From the NCBI RefSeq assembly GCF_029873635.1, contig NC_080420.1:122210719-122274718 (forward strand): 64,000 nucleotides of DNA. Reading direction: 5' to 3'. Numbering within the stretch: the first letter of the stretch is position 1; every line of letters starts with the position of its first letter. Source of the DNA: Malania oleifera. Its lineage: Eukaryota; Streptophyta; Magnoliopsida; Santalales; Ximeniaceae. The position numbers were made by a program, and so were the translations under genes. Below are positions 12,629 through 25,700 of this stretch, piece by piece. The notes beneath the pieces were generated by a model. That model searched no databases, was not told the DNA's origin, and was given only the letters and a program-made list of their open reading frames with translations.

Positions 12629-14689
12629 TATAACGACCTGCCTATTTTATCATAATTCTTTTTAAAGATATAATTAACTTGGTAAAATATAATTCACCTG
12701 GACCCAAGGGTATCAGGAATATACCTGAAATACAACATTGATACCTAAGCAGCGGGGAGCGTAAAATCATATACATTTCAAATTATCTATCCAACACAAT
12801 ACCAGAGTTTTACTACTACTATCATATACATATACATATTCCAAAATATCCAAAAAGTACCCTAGGATCGTCATCCAAAAATTCATCAGACTTTAGAAAT
12901 GACTTACCCTTCAGAAAGGGTAGAATAGTCGAACTCTAATGTTGCAAAGCTCTATCCGCTCTTCTATCTGGGGCTCCTGAAATGTTTGTTGAGCTGGGGT
13001 GAGACACATTTCATTAAAGCAAATAAACTAATATCAGTGTGTGGCAACATGAGTATTTTCGTTTTATACGTATAACAGTACATAAATCATACTTGTTAAA
13101 ACTGTTTGTATCATATTTGGGAAAAATATAATTTATCATAACATGGTATAGCATACTAAATTTCTATACATATAAATCATCTCATATAACGGTACATGAA
13201 AATCACCTTGGATGGATAGCTGACTGATGTCATGTCTTACCCCCACATGACTGGGTTGTGCGGCTCGAAGGCGGGACCTAACAATGGCTGGTCGAACACG
13301 CTAGATCAACATAAGTCCATAAGTACGATGGGTCTGCCCCTCCTGGTCCGGACACTAGAGGGATGCCTGCACTACCATAAAACCACATCGACTGCCGATC
13401 TCCCATTGCCCCTCATAGTAAGTGGTAGCACTAATATATAAATGATCGTGATCATATAACTACGATACCGTACTTCGTGAAAGCCTAAACCAAGCGAACC
13501 AGGTTCTGATAACATATAGTATATTTCCAAATAATGATACATGACTATTTCATAATAATATCTGTTATGTTAATATTTTCATAAAACCTTGCATAACATA
13601 TCATATAAAATTTACGGCCCTTACGTCGGCATAGCATATCATAAAAACCCTCGGCTCTTACGCCGGTATATCATATAAAACCTTGGCTCTTACTCCGGCA
13701 TATCATATAAAGTTCTCGGCCCTTACGTCTGCATATCATATAAAATCCTTAGTTTGAAAATCCCTGTATCATTTAATATTTTCCTGAAAGCAGTAATAAC
13801 ATGCTTATGCTGAAAACATAATATTTCATTTTCATAATTTCTATGATAAATGTTACTCATGCCACACAAAAGGGAATATATTCAGAATATAAGAATCTAT
13901 TCTAAAATCATATTTCTGATATTATACATGAAAACCATATTTTTAAACAATAACATTATTTCCAACATAATCATACAATATACATATTTACTTGAAATTA
14001 AATGCTGTAAAATAGTAAATATATTTTCATAAAATGACTGACTTAATTTATCCCCTTACCTGACTTATGAAAAAGCCTACGAATTACTCCAAAATCACAT
14101 CCGTGTGGTCCCCAACTCAACACCCTGAAATTGATATTTTTCCCAACAAAATCATCTTACCTAACATATTATTCTCAGTCCAGAAACACCAAAAACCTAA
14201 TAAAACTGAAATTAACTAACTTACCCAAATTTTGGGATGGTTCCCAAGTAGGCCTAATCAATGATCCACTCTAGTAGATATGGAGAGAATCTTCCCAGGA
14301 GTAGTGTGGCAGCTTCGGATCATTGAACCGGAAAAAAATCGGCCCAAAAACTTAGAGAGAAAGGGTAAAAGACGAAAAGAGAGAAAGATGAGGGTTTGCA
14401 TGCAGGTTTTCTCGCTGAAAACCCGAGTTTGAGCTATTTATACACCTGCCTTCATTGACGAGACACGTCACTTCGTTGGCGAGACCAAGTAGAGAGTTCG
14501 TCGATGAACACTTATTCATCGTCGATGAATCTCAGGCTCTGAAATAGCCCTCTCGGTAATTCCTTGTCGACGAGACACATGTCCCCGTTGACGATCCGTT
14601 GACGAGGACTTGCTGAGACCCCCTTTAAAATTTCCTTTTCCTTTCCTTCCTTTTATTATTTAATTGCTATAACTCATCGGGTCTCTACA
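12629..14689 (-). mobile_element. Solo LTR, Gypsy-type, inserted in the Copia A leader
   Basis: A 2,061-bp block on the minus strand between perfect tatac duplications (12624-12628 and 14690-14694). Read on its own strand it starts TGTAGAGACCCGATGAG and ends CAGGTCGTTATA. It has a TATAAATAG box (plus positions 14434-14442) next to a cluster of GTCGACGA palindromes (14448-14605). It shares the conserved blocks cggtaccgtag-like (about 13458) and cacaacccg-like (about 13235-13280) with LTRs 28146-30470, 30813-32777 and 60379-62352. No internal coding region is present, so it is a solo LTR. Confidence 0.88.
13605..13750. repeat. Tandem repeat inside solo LTR 12629-14689
   Basis: About four units of roughly 35-38 bp, each made of ggcccttacgtcggca-like and tatcatataaaa words. 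The position corresponds to the variable tandem-repeat zone of the related LTRs. Confidence 0.8.
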
Positions 14690-15039
14690 TATACTTACAA
14701 TGGCAGTGGCGGGTGTTCAATGTGGAATGGAGATTTTTTGAATTTGCAGCAACTAAGAATTGCCGCATCAGAATTTGTTAGTTCTAGAGGACTTGGGTTC
14801 CGTTGGCTTGAAATCAATAAGTGTTTTCAATTTGAAATAAATAAGCGCAATGTTATTTTTGTTCCTTAGTTTGCAATTAATTCACATACCTCCCCTCCGT
14901 CTTTGGCTTTGTTGCCGCTTTCGGCTTGAATAGTCTTCGTCTTCATTTATTTATTTATTTTTGCTTTTGCCTTCACCAAAGCTCCTGTCAGCTTTGTAGT
15001 TCTTTGTATTTGAAGATAGTTGTTGCCATTGATGAATGT

Positions 15040-16090
15040 AGTTATTGCAAGAAAAAAGGTTCATTGGAAGGCTCAATGCCCATTAGTACTTTGAGTAAGG
15101 GACAACAATCGATTTTGAAGGATAGACATTATCACACTGCAACCACTACATCATCAGAAGAGTCGTCTCCCACCATGCCTACACTATCTCTTATTGCAGA
15201 GCGGTTGCAGAAGCTTCTTTCTACATCAAAGCCTAAAGTCTTATCTATTTCTTCCTCCCTAGGTTTGTCCTCCTCATCCACTTCAGGTATATCTCCGTTT
15301 ACTTGGGTATTTGACTCGGGTGCTACTCATCATATGTCAAATAACATCTCTTTATTTACATCAATATCTTCTACCTCGACACCTTCATCTGTTTTGGTTG
15401 CCAATGGTACCCTAATGCCATTGGTAAGTACTAGTTCCATCATTTCATCTTATTTGTGTCTTTCTAATGTTTATTGTATTCCTCAACTTTCATTGAATTT
15501 GATTTCTATTAGCCAACTTTGTGATTCTAGATACTGTGTTTTTTTTACTTCAACCTCATGTTTTGTGTAGGATCCAAGTTCCAAGAAGTTGATTGGGACA
15601 GGTCGTATGAAGGGGGGACTGTATGTGTTAGAAGAGTTTTGGGTCAAGGAATTTGCTAGTTCTAGTGTTGACTTGTCTTCATTTCATTTGAGTTCAAATT
15701 CTTCTGACTTTTATTTATGACATTTCGCCTTGGACATGTTTCTAGTTCATGACTGAGATTTTTGGCTTCCACAGGTATCTTAGGAAATGTATCTTCTCAT
15801 GACCTTTTTGATTGTAGTGGTTGTAAGCTTGCCAAATTCTCTACTTTGCCCTTTAATAAAAGTACATCAGTGTCTCTTTCACCCTTTGATATAATCCATT
15901 ATGATATTTGGGGACTAGCTCCTCTTGCCTCAAAGGATGGGTCTCGATATTATGTTTCTTTCATTGATGATTATACTTGTCTTACTTGGATATACCTTTG
16001 AAGAAACGTTCTGATTTCATCAGCATCTATAAAATGTTTCGTGCTTTGATTCAAACACAACATTCAACTGTCATCAAGTGTTTCAGGTGC
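15040..16090 (+). pseudogene. Copia A gag-end, protease and integrase N-terminal remnants
   Basis: A trace of a zinc knuckle (YCKKKG) lies near 15040-15085. A protease active-site motif, WVFDSGATHHMS, lies near 15305-15340. Integrase core sequence (HYDIWGLAPLASKDGSRYY, then VSFIDDYTCLTWIY) spans about 15895-16000. Motifs and order are those of Copia pol. The segment is broken. Confidence 0.85.
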
Positions 16091-16407
16091 GATTTGGGGG
16101 GGGGGGGGGGGAAGAATTTACTTCTACTGAGTTTTCCACCCTACTCACATTTTATGGCAACATACATCAATCTTCATGCACAGACACTCCTGAGTAAAAT
16201 TGTAATAACCCGAGAAAAAAATTTTAAAAAATGAATTAATTAAAATTATCAATCAATTAATTAATTAAACATTATTAAATTAATGTATTAAATAAACAAA
16301 TAAAAGGAATAACAATAAAAATTAAATTAAATTAAATTAAAATTATTTATTATTAATCAATTAATTAATTAAGTATTGTTAAATTTGATTTGTTGAATAA
16401 ATAATAT

Positions 16408-16431
16408 GATATATATATATATATATATATG
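16408..16431. repeat. (AT)n microsatellite
   Basis: An uninterrupted AT run inside the 16201-20137 insert. Confidence 0.95.
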
Positions 16432-17539
16432 TAATGGTTAAAGTATATATATAAAATATTATTATCATATAAGTTAAAGTAAGTAAAGGAAAAAAAAAAG
16501 AATAAAGGAAGCTTACCTGGGCAGATTTCAATTGAAATCCATTTTCAATTTGAAACAAAGACGCCTCTCCACACTGCTTTTCTCTATCTCCGTCTCACTG
16601 CTGTCCTCTTCCTCTCTCTCCTGGATTTCATTGGCCTAACTAGCGTTGATCGAAAAACGGAAGGTATGGTTGAGTTCCTAACTCCGCCACCGACATTTCT
16701 ACTAGAGCGGATTTGTCGTGGGAGCAGTGTAGGCACCACTCTTGGGGAAAGGTATATTTCCTCTAAATCCTAAATTTTTTCCTTAAATCTGCCGTTAAAT
16801 TGATGATCAGACACCACCATGGAATGTTAGTCGTGATCATCGTCATTTTGGGATGAGTAAATTTTCAATTAAGGTTTTCAGGCCCCACTCCAAAGCGAGA
16901 GTGGGATTTGAAAAATTAAGTAAATTGGTTATATTTGAGGGTATAATTATTTATTGAGAATTTATGAGTCTAGCAAATGTTAAAATAGTATTTTATTTAG
17001 GATTGATTTAATGGATTTGGGATTTTTGATTCAGGGTTCAGGTGAGTGCTGCATGTATTTTTCGAGGTCCTTGTTGGTATAGTTCAAAAAACCAGGTAAA
17101 GGAAAAAAAATATATTAAATCATAATTTTTATGAATTTAATGGAAAATAAATTGTGTTATATATATGTGTATATGTTACGGTATGGGTTTAAAATGTCAA
17201 CCATTTAAATTATATTTTTTTGAGTTTAGGACTGTTTATTAGATACGTATATGCGAAAATGAACTGATGAAAGTGGAAAATATTTTCAGGATAATTACGT
17301 AAGAAATGAAAGGTATTTTCAGTATATAAACGTTAAATGTTGGTTGACTTATTTTACAGGTAATGTATGAATTTTATTACTAAATTGTGTGGCATGAGTA
17401 AATATAAGTTCTGTGCAAATATATGTTAAATGTATGAGAAGCATGCTAAATAAGTAAAGCATTAAGAATAAAATATGATATGAATCATGTTGCTTGTGTA
17501 TGTTAATGCAACCATATAAATGTATGACAACCGAAAGCC

Positions 17540-17645
17540 ATGTTAGCATATTCTAACGCATTTCTATGTGGACTAACTGATGACAGCTAAAAGGAGTTGT
17601 GTTAGCAGATTTTAGCGCATTTCTATGTGGACTAACTGATGACGG
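17540..17645. repeat. Two-copy tandem repeat, about 60 bp
   Basis: gcatttctatgtggactaac followed by tgatgac occurs twice, each preceded by a gttagca..ttttagcgc-like word. It lies inside the 16201-20137 insert. Confidence 0.85.
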
Positions 17646-17873
17646 CAAAAGAGCAACTGTAGTACGAATGAATGAAATGAAAGGGCAATGAAATGACAAT
17701 GGAATGAAATGAGAAATGTGAACGATGTAAATGGGAAAGAGTCACTTAAAGTGAAATGCAATGAAATGTTAAAACTATGAACATGAACATATATGAATGG
17801 TTGAATAATGACAGAAAGAATAATGTATTATGATATTAGAAGTATCTATGCTCGTAGAACATGTTACGATTGA

Positions 17874-19110
17874 TGTAGGACGGGAATGGTCGACCTATGT
17901 CCTACGATTCAACCCTCACACAAGCACATACACTTAAATACTTTAATTTAAGAATTTAATTATCCGAACATAAACACAATAAATCATGTTTTATTTCACA
18001 TGTTCAAGGATTTTGAGAAGGTGTATGACTTGTCCAGCAATTAAGTTTCGATTGGTTCTTTCACAAAGGAATCAAGTTATATACTGAAAAGTTGTTATTT
18101 CAAAGATTCAAGAATAAAAGTTCTATGTTAGCAAACTAATATTCATACAATTGATTTTAACTAGCAAGTACCAATATTGCAATCTATGGATCAAATGGGC
18201 TATTCAAAGATGTGATTTTAATCTACTAGCAAGGGTTCACAAAATATAAAAAAGATTCAAACACAAGTATTGAAGTTACCAAGATATTGGTTTGGATGAC
18301 TTGACGTTTTTCCACACGTAGTTAGGTCATACCGTTGGTCCTTTGTACAAGCTTTGAATCACAAGATGAACACAGCAATGAAGTGTAGATGATGATCGTC
18401 ATGTGGCTATATGAAGACGCTGGCCGTGTGGTGTTGATGGGGGCCGTGAGAATATTAGATGGAGGAGGGGTTGATGGAGTCGTTGGATAGTTTAGTGATC
18501 TCTCACTACTTGATCTCCGGAGAGAACGTCGTAGCTTCACACTACTCACTCACAAGGAGAGGAACAAGCTTTACAAGCTCAAGCAAAGAGATGCTTCTTC
18601 AATATTCAACTTCACTTCCTTTCTTGTTCTTACAATAAGAAAGCTATCTATAGGCATAGCCTAGGAGACAAAGCTTTAAACACTCAACAACTCTCAACAA
18701 TTTTCAACAACTCTCAATAACTTTCAACAACAACTCTCAGCAACTTTCAACAACTATTAACTTAACACAATTAATACTTACTAAAAAACAAGGAACTCCA
18801 ACTCATAAGCACACAAGTCAAGCTTAGTTGTCTTGCATTATTACAATTCAAATTTGAAATTTAAACACATTCCAAAAGGAAGGCCAAAACCGTGTGGGAC
18901 CCATTGGAGCCATGTGGCGGCCACATGGGTTTTGAGTTGGACTTTGCTTCAATACTTCACTTGGGTCTTCAAGCATGGTCTTCAAGCACCTAGTAATCTT
19001 GAAATAACATATACACGAAAAATATAAATTAACACAATAGCAAAGTCTTCACATAAAAAAAATCTTCCATCAAAGAAGTAGATAATCTTCAATTAATCCC
19101 ATATGTTCCT
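17874..19110 (-). mobile_element. Probable further insertion inside the 16201-20137 insert
   Basis: Composition and style change sharply here. On the minus strand, sequence from about 18680 to 18450 resembles the transcribed part of a plant LTR (cctaggctatgcctatagat, cttattgtaagaacaag, ctccggagatcaag). No coding domain is seen and I could not find a convincing target duplication, so both limits are approximate. Confidence 0.35.
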
Positions 19111-19239
19111 GCAAAATAGATATAAATAATAGTGGACATCTGGAGGTCGTCCACGTGTCACCATGTCAGCAAAGGAGTGGAGATCGGGAGGTCGTCCATG
19201 TGTCATCATATCAGTAAAAGGGATACATAAGGCATGTTG

Positions 19240-19590
19240 ATCCCCATCAACGATTGGGCGGGGCGTACTCTTTGCTTGAGGGGTTTCTGAGAAAGGCGAG
19301 TGCGCTAGTAACTTCAGATGCGGCAATAGTTGCATAACGTACTAAGACAGAGGGAACTTACTTGTATGGGTGGGTAGATTTCCCTATCCTTGGGGCCTTC
19401 GTTGGTAAACCTTTGTTTGAACTGTGTGAGTACGAGATCAATCTAATACTTGAGGGCTTACTGAGTAAGGTGAGTGCCTAGATATGTTTCAGTAGCGACC
19501 CTTGGGTTGCCAAATGTATCAAAGCAGAGGGATGCTACTTGTATGGGCTGGTAATCACCCCTATCCTTGGGTAATCTCGTGGGGCTAAAT
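19240..19590. repeat. Diverged two-copy tandem duplication, about 190 bp
   Basis: Two blocks share cttgaggg..t.ctgag.aagg.gagtgc, cagaggga..ctacttgtatgggt-like and ccctatccttggg words in the same order. It lies inside the 16201-20137 insert. Confidence 0.75.
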
Positions 19591-20137
19591 ATTTTGCATG
19601 TGTTTGATTAGACTCAGAGAATGGTTTTAGTGTTTATGATAACGTTTTGCAAATGTTATTAAAATAATATTTATAAACCTCATGTTAGCCACATGCTGTT
19701 TTAATATATTGTTTCTTCCCTTACTGAGATGTGTCTCACTCGAATATAAATGCATCTTTTTCAGGATTTCCTTGAGATCGAGCTTAGAGAGCTCGATGTT
19801 TTATAGCATTTTTGGGAAATAGAAAGAGAAAATGATATATTTTTATGTTAATTTTGAGATGTATAAATTTATGTTTTGTGTTCTATGTTTTAAGTTTTCT
19901 GAGATATGGATGGTTGAGAATACTGGTATTTGGGGATTATGTTTTGGAGACATGTATATATGTGATTATAGATGGTGAATAGTTAATTTGGATTATGGAT
20001 AGGAATAAAAAACTCTGGTATTATATTTGTGGAGATTATATTTATGTTTTCCACTGTGTACATGACGTTAGTATGTGGATTATCAGGTGAATGGATTAGT
20101 AGCACTCCGGGCCCACGTAAAGGGTCGAGGCATTACA

Positions 20138-20900
20138 AAAATGGTGTGATTGAAAGAAAATATCGGCACATCATTGAGATAGTTCGCCCCCTTCTCCTTT
20201 TTGGTGATGTTCCTAAAGTTTTATGGGGAGAAGTAGTTCTCACTGCCACATATTTGATTAACCGAATACTGCTCTTAATGTGGGAGTATTTCCTTTTGAG
20301 AAATTGTACGGCAAAGATCTAGAGTATTTTCATTTGCGAGTATTTGGTTGCACACACTTTGTCCTTTGTCCTCATACTGAGTGCTCTAAGTTGTCTGCAT
20401 GATTCTCTATGTGTGTGTTTCTTGGTTATGGTGATGGAAAAAAAGGATATCGTTGTTATGATCTAGTAACACAAAAATTTTATGTTTCTCATCATGTCAC
20501 CTTTCTTGAACACACTCCTTTCTTCTCTATTCCAACAAGCTCTAGCATCTTAAATGAGTCTAGCCTTGTAAATATTGATCCATTTACTTGTGATATTGAT
20601 TTAGAGTCTTCCTAAGTTGCTCCTATTTCTTTTCCTTGTCCTTCATTTTCTTTTGTAGGTACAAATCCCCAATCCTCCTTGACGGACTCCTCTTCATCTT
20701 CTAATCATGTGGACCTTGCATCTTCTCGTTATCCAACGCGACTACGTAAGCCCCCTTCTCATCTTGATTCATATGTTCTTGCATCTAATTCTTGTTATTC
20801 TTCTAGTTTTGCTACTTTTTAAGTTTCTCTTCATTCCCATTATGAGCCTGCTTCCTATAAGGAGGCAGCTCTTGATCCTCTTTGACAACAGACTATGAAT
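20138..20900 (+). pseudogene. Copia A integrase C-terminal and linker remnants
   Basis: Integrase continues directly after the nested insert (NGVIERKYRHIIE, then ATYLINR). The conserved Copia stretch CVFLGYGDGKKGYRCYD (about 20409-20460) and HHVTFLEHTPFF follow. The segment is broken. Confidence 0.85.
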
Positions 20901-21210
20901 GAAGAACTTGCTACTTTGTATAAAACCAGCACGTAGGAGTTGGTACCTCTTCCTCCTGTAATGGGATGTGTTATTTATTGCTCTTATACTTCTATTTTTA
21001 TAAGCAAAGAAGGAAGGAGGAAAAACATGAAGGGGGCAGCACAGCAGGACTCGTCGACGAGGGGCCTATGCTCATCAACGAGGGAACAACAGAGGTTTGT
21101 CGACGAAGGCTCTGAAGCTCATCGAAGAATAATTACCGAGAGTAGGAATTTTTTAGATTTCTTGCATCGTCGACGAGAGCCCTGTATTTGTCGACGAAGG
21201 GTCCTCTTGG

Positions 21211-22369
21211 TAGGGATGTACAAAATTTACCGAAAACCCGAGAATCGGACCGAAACCGAACCGTTTGAAGCTTCGATTCGGTTTTTTGGTTTCGGTTTTG
21301 AACATATAAAAAATAGATTTTCGGTTTCGGTTTCGGTTTCACTCAAAAACCGAACCGTAAAAATCGAAAACTGACTATAATTTTAAAATAATTATATCCT
21401 GGGAACTTTAATTACAAGTGCATGTGGAAAAAATAATTATACCTACATTATTTTTTTAATTTAAATTATTGGCTTATACTTTCTCAAGGAGTGGGGAAGG
21501 ATTTTATAAAAGAGGAATGAGAACCAAAACTTCCCATTTTGGCCATGTGGGAGGAGTGCTATTGGGAAGAAGGACCGAACCAATAGCAGCCTGCAACAGT
21601 GCTACTGCCAGTCTACCACAGCAAGCAAGGCATCATCTTCTCCATCTTACGCTCACACAGACACGCACAGCAGGCAACGCATAGCAACTGCAACGCCCAC
21701 ATCTCCAGTAATGCCCACGCTCACGTTCACACAGACACACACAGCAACGCCCACGCTCACGCTCACACAGACACACACAGCAACTGCAACGCCCACATCT
21801 CCAGTTCTCCACGCCCGCGCTCACACACACAGGCACACAGCAACGCCCACGCTCACGCCCATCACCCACGCCTGTTGCTCATGGTCACGCCCACGCTCAC
21901 GCTCACACAAACACACACAACAACGCCAGTCGCTCATGGTCACGCCCACACTCACGCCCATCGCCCATGCCAGTCGCTCACGGTCACGGACTCACGCTGA
22001 CATTATCTTGGTGCTCTACTGCTTTGGCCGTCCCACATTGGTTGGAAATGGGAAGAAAAAATTTTCCTCACCCTATTTATTGAAGTTGGATCTGCTGAAT
22101 CTCTTCCGTGCTAGGCTTTGTAGTCAAAGCCCTAAAGTCGTGGCCCAGTTGGCTGTGGCTGGCTTCATATAATTATTTTTTTATTTTGTTAGTTTAAAAT
22201 TTGGTAAAACCGAAATAACCGAACCGAACTGTAAAATAAACAGTTTGGTTTGGTTTTAAATCGACGGTATATAGTTCGGTTGTGGTTCAGTAGTTTTGAA
22301 AATTGAGAGGTTCGGTTCGGTTGACGGTTTTGGCAATAACCAAACCGAACTGAACCATGTACACCCCTA
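21211..22369. mobile_element. Non-autonomous hAT element in the Copia B 5' LTR
   Basis: A 1,159-bp element with 12-bp terminal inverted repeats TAGGGATGTACA / TGTACACCCCTA (one mismatch). The flanking 8-bp duplications are cctcttgg and cttcttgg (7 of 8 identical), the target length of hAT transposons. Both arms carry complementary runs of AACCGAACCG-type words, as in common plant hAT derivatives. No transposase is present. The 3' LTR of Copia B lacks the insert and continues straight through the empty site, which confirms the limits. Confidence 0.92.
21650..22005. repeat. C-rich minisatellite inside the hAT element
   Basis: Higher-order repeats of cacgctcacgctcacacag, acacacacagcaacgcccac and similar words, with a unit of about 36-60 bp and about six irregular copies. 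Open frames across it are by-products of the repeat. Composition is completely unlike both AT-rich hAT arms. Confidence 0.9.
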
Positions 22370-22710
22370 CTTCTTGGTCTCGTCGACGAGACCCTGTGGC
22401 TACGACAGTTTTTCTGAATTTTGAATTTTTGAACGTTGAGTGGTTGGGAAAATGGGGGGAAACCTCCAAGGAACTTCTATATATGTCATCTGGGCATATT
22501 TTGAGAAGGAGGATGATCATTAAAAGAAGTGTATTGTGTATATTTTGATTTCCTTAGTGAAATTTGTGTGTCATTTCCCGTGGATGTAAGTTTTTCCGAA
22601 CCATGTAAATCTTTGTGTTTATCTTGTTTTGGTTGTGTATGTGTTATTTACATTTACTTGTTATTGTTTATTCCGCTGTACATCTTCATTATACGATCCC
22701 TATCACAACA

Positions 22711-22725
22711 AATTGGTATCAGAGC
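22711..22725 (+). promoter_or_regulatory. Primer-binding site of Copia B
   Basis: aattggtatcagagc directly after the LTR matches the initiator Met tRNA complement used by Tnt1-like Copia elements. Confidence 0.88.
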
Positions 22726-22734
22726 ATAGTTGTT

Positions 22735-25700
22735 ATGGCATCGGGATCGTCATCTGCAAGATTTGACGTTGTCAAATTTGATGGAACCAGAAATTTTGGT
22801 TTATGGCAGAGGAGAGTGAAAGATATTCTAGTGCAACAAGGAATGACTAAAACATTGCTTGATACTCAATTGGAAGGAATGTATGAGATAATATGGGTAG
22901 ATTTGAAAGCAAAGGCAGCGTCGATAATACGCTTGTGTTTGGCCGACGAAGTTCTCTATCGGGTGATGGAGAAGGATTCTCCAACGGCTATCTGGTGAAA
23001 GTTAGAAAGTCAGTACATGTCTAAATCCCTCAATAACAAACTTTTTCTTAAGTAGTGTTTATATTGACTTAAGATGGTAGAAGGATCTAGTCTAGATCAA
23101 CACATCATTGCGTTTAATCAAATCATAAGTGATCTTATGACAGTTGATGTGAAGTTTGATGAGGGCAATAAGGCTTTGATATTGTTAAATTCTTTGCCCT
23201 CAACTCATACCTATGAAAATCTTGTGATTACTCTTACGTGGGGAAAAGAAACACTTGATTTAGAAGAAGTAACAAGTGCTTCATTAAATTTTCATCAAAG
23301 ATTGAAAATATGTGATGAAGGAGAAGGAATTTTGGTAAAGGGCAGTAATGAGCAGGGCAAAGGAAAGTTTAAAATTAGGTCTAATCAGAAATTTCGGAAT
23401 CAATCCAAGAAGAAGAAGGAAATCTGGTGTTATAAATGCGGTAAAAAGGGGCATTTGAAACCGGAGTGTCCAGATTGGAAGAAGGGAAATGCTAATAAGC
23501 ATGAGGGGATTTCTAAATCTGTGAATGTTGTTCAAGAAGAAAATTCAATAGATGGTGATGTTTTATCAGTTTCAGTGGAGTTGGATAATCTAACAGACTC
23601 TTGGATACTTGACTCGGCATGTTCTTATCACATGACTCCAAATAAAGAATAGTTCAACACTTACAGGTTAGTAAATTCTAGATCAGTTGTTATGGGTAAT
23701 GATGCTTCTTGCAAGATCGTTGGTATAGGAAATGTAAAGATAAAGATGTTTGATGGAGCAGTAAGAACATTGTGTAATGTAAGACATATACCTGAGTTGA
23801 GAAAGAGTCTGATATCTCTTGGTAATTTGGATTGTAATGACTTTAATTACAAGTCCAAAGGTAGAGTCGTGACGGTATGGAAAGGTAATTTGACTGCAAT
23901 GAAAGGACAGAAATTGGATGGAAATATTTACACGTTGTTGGGAACTACCGTTGTAGGTGGAGTTGCAACCTTGGATGCTGAATTAGGTGAGATCGTCTTG
24001 TGGCATTTGCGTCTTGGGCATATGAGAGAATATGACATGAAAGAACTACACAAGAGAAAATTTTTGAAAGGTTTAAAATCATGTCAATTGGAATTTTGCA
24101 GATTTTGTGTTCTTGGAAAACAGAATATGACAAAATTTAGATCAGTTACTCACAAGACGAAAGGAATTCTTGACTATGTATATTCAGATGTTTGGGGTCT
24201 AGTTAGAGTTGCATCAAAGGGTGGACATGTGTACTCTGTGAGTTTCATTGATGATTACTCACAGAAGGTTTGGGTTTACTTCATGCGTCACAAATCTAGT
24301 ACGTTTGCCAAGTTTAAGATTTGGAAGACTAAAGTGGAAAACCTGACAGGGAGGAAAATCAAATATTTAAGGTCAGATAATGGGACCGAGTACGTGGATT
24401 CTCGGTTTATGGAGTTTTGTGTGAAGCAGGGCATCAATAGATATTTTACAATTCACCGGACGCCTTAGCAAAATGGTGTGGCAAAACGGATGAATCGGAC
24501 TCTTACTGATAAGACTCGGTGTCTCAGATTGAATGTAGGGCTACCGAAGAACTTTTAGGCTGAGGCAGTTAGTATGACTTGTTTTCTGGTTAACCGATCA
24601 CCAAGGGCATTACTAGCAGGTAAAGTGGCGGAAAAGGTTTGGATGGGAAATGCAGTAAACTACTCCGAATTGAAGGTATTTGGGTGTCTAGCCTATGTCC
24701 ACGTGTCTAGCAAGGAGAGGTCTAAGCTTGACTCGAAGTCTCGTTATTGCATCTTCTTGGGATATCTAGAGGGTATGAAGGGGTATAAACTATGGGACCC
24801 AATGGCAAATAAGGTGGTGATCAGTAGAGATGTAGTCTTTGATGAGAAGGTTATGGTGAAGTGTACTTAAAAGTTTGATGAACAGAAATAGGAGCTAGAA
24901 AGTCGGGGCAGTAATGAACATGTTGTGCAAGTGGAGTTGGAAGCTCAGGACAACGAAAATGATCATGGTCCCGTGGTTGTAGGGAGCTTTAGCTTGGAAA
25001 GCCAGCAAGTCGATGATATTCCGTTAAGAAGATCCAGAAGTACTATTCGGCCTCCGCCAAGGTATGATTTTGATGAGTTAGTATCTTATGATTTCCTTGT
25101 TGCAATGATCTAACTTTTTTTCAAGAGGCAGTGCATGGCCAGGAGAAAGATACGTGGATGGGAGCGATGATTGAAGAGATGGAATCATTACATAAGAACC
25201 TAACTTGGGATTTGGTGGAACTTCTAGATGGAAAGAGACCGATAGGTTGAAAATGGGTGTATAAGAAGAAGGAGGCAATTTCAAAAAAGGAAGGAGAAAA
25301 ATTCAAGGCACGATTGGTGGCAAAAGGATACTCACAAAAGAAGGGGATAGATTATGATGAGATCTTTTCTCCAGTGGTCCGACATACTTCTATCAGAGTT
25401 GTGTTGGGGTTGGTAGCTTATTACGATCTTCATTTGGAACAAATGGATGCGAAAACGGTGTTTCTTCATGGTGACTTGGAGGAACAAATCTATATGGTAC
25501 AACCAAAGGGATTCATTGAACCAGGAAAATAAAATTTTGTTTGTAGTTTGAATAAATCTCTTTATAGGCTGAAACAGTCTCAAAGGCAATGGTATAAACG
25601 GTTTGATTCGTACATGATGAAGATTGACTACAAACGGTGTGAGTATAATTGCTGCGTTTATGTGAATAAACTTGAGGATGGTTCTTTTTTTTTTTTTCTG

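Larger units (their letters stand above)
16201..20137 (+). mobile_element. Large LTR-type insertion in the integrase region of Copia A
   Basis: A 3,937-bp block between perfect aaaat duplications (16196-16200 and 20138-20142). Its ends are inverted-repeat-like, TGTAATAACCC and GGCATTACA. No pol domain is visible inside. The first 600 bp resemble the start of the block at 36954-38540 (AATTAATTAATT-rich start, then cgccaccgacattt and a caccactcttgggg-like word). Best read as a long solo LTR or a non-coding LTR derivative, enlarged by internal duplications and probably by a further insertion at about 17874-19110. Confidence 0.75.
20969..22710 (+). repeat. 5' LTR of Copia B (carries a hAT element)
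   Basis: Starts TGTTATTTATTG and ends CTATCACAACA just before the primer-binding site. GTCGACGA palindromes lie at 21049-21206, with more after the hAT insert (about 22380-22395). A TATA-like tctatatatg lies near 22477. Confidence 0.9.

Noticed and set aside
21599-22172. Overlapping long open frames rich in His, Thr and Ala
   Set aside because: They are translations of the hAT minisatellite in several frames at once, with no homology or codon preference.
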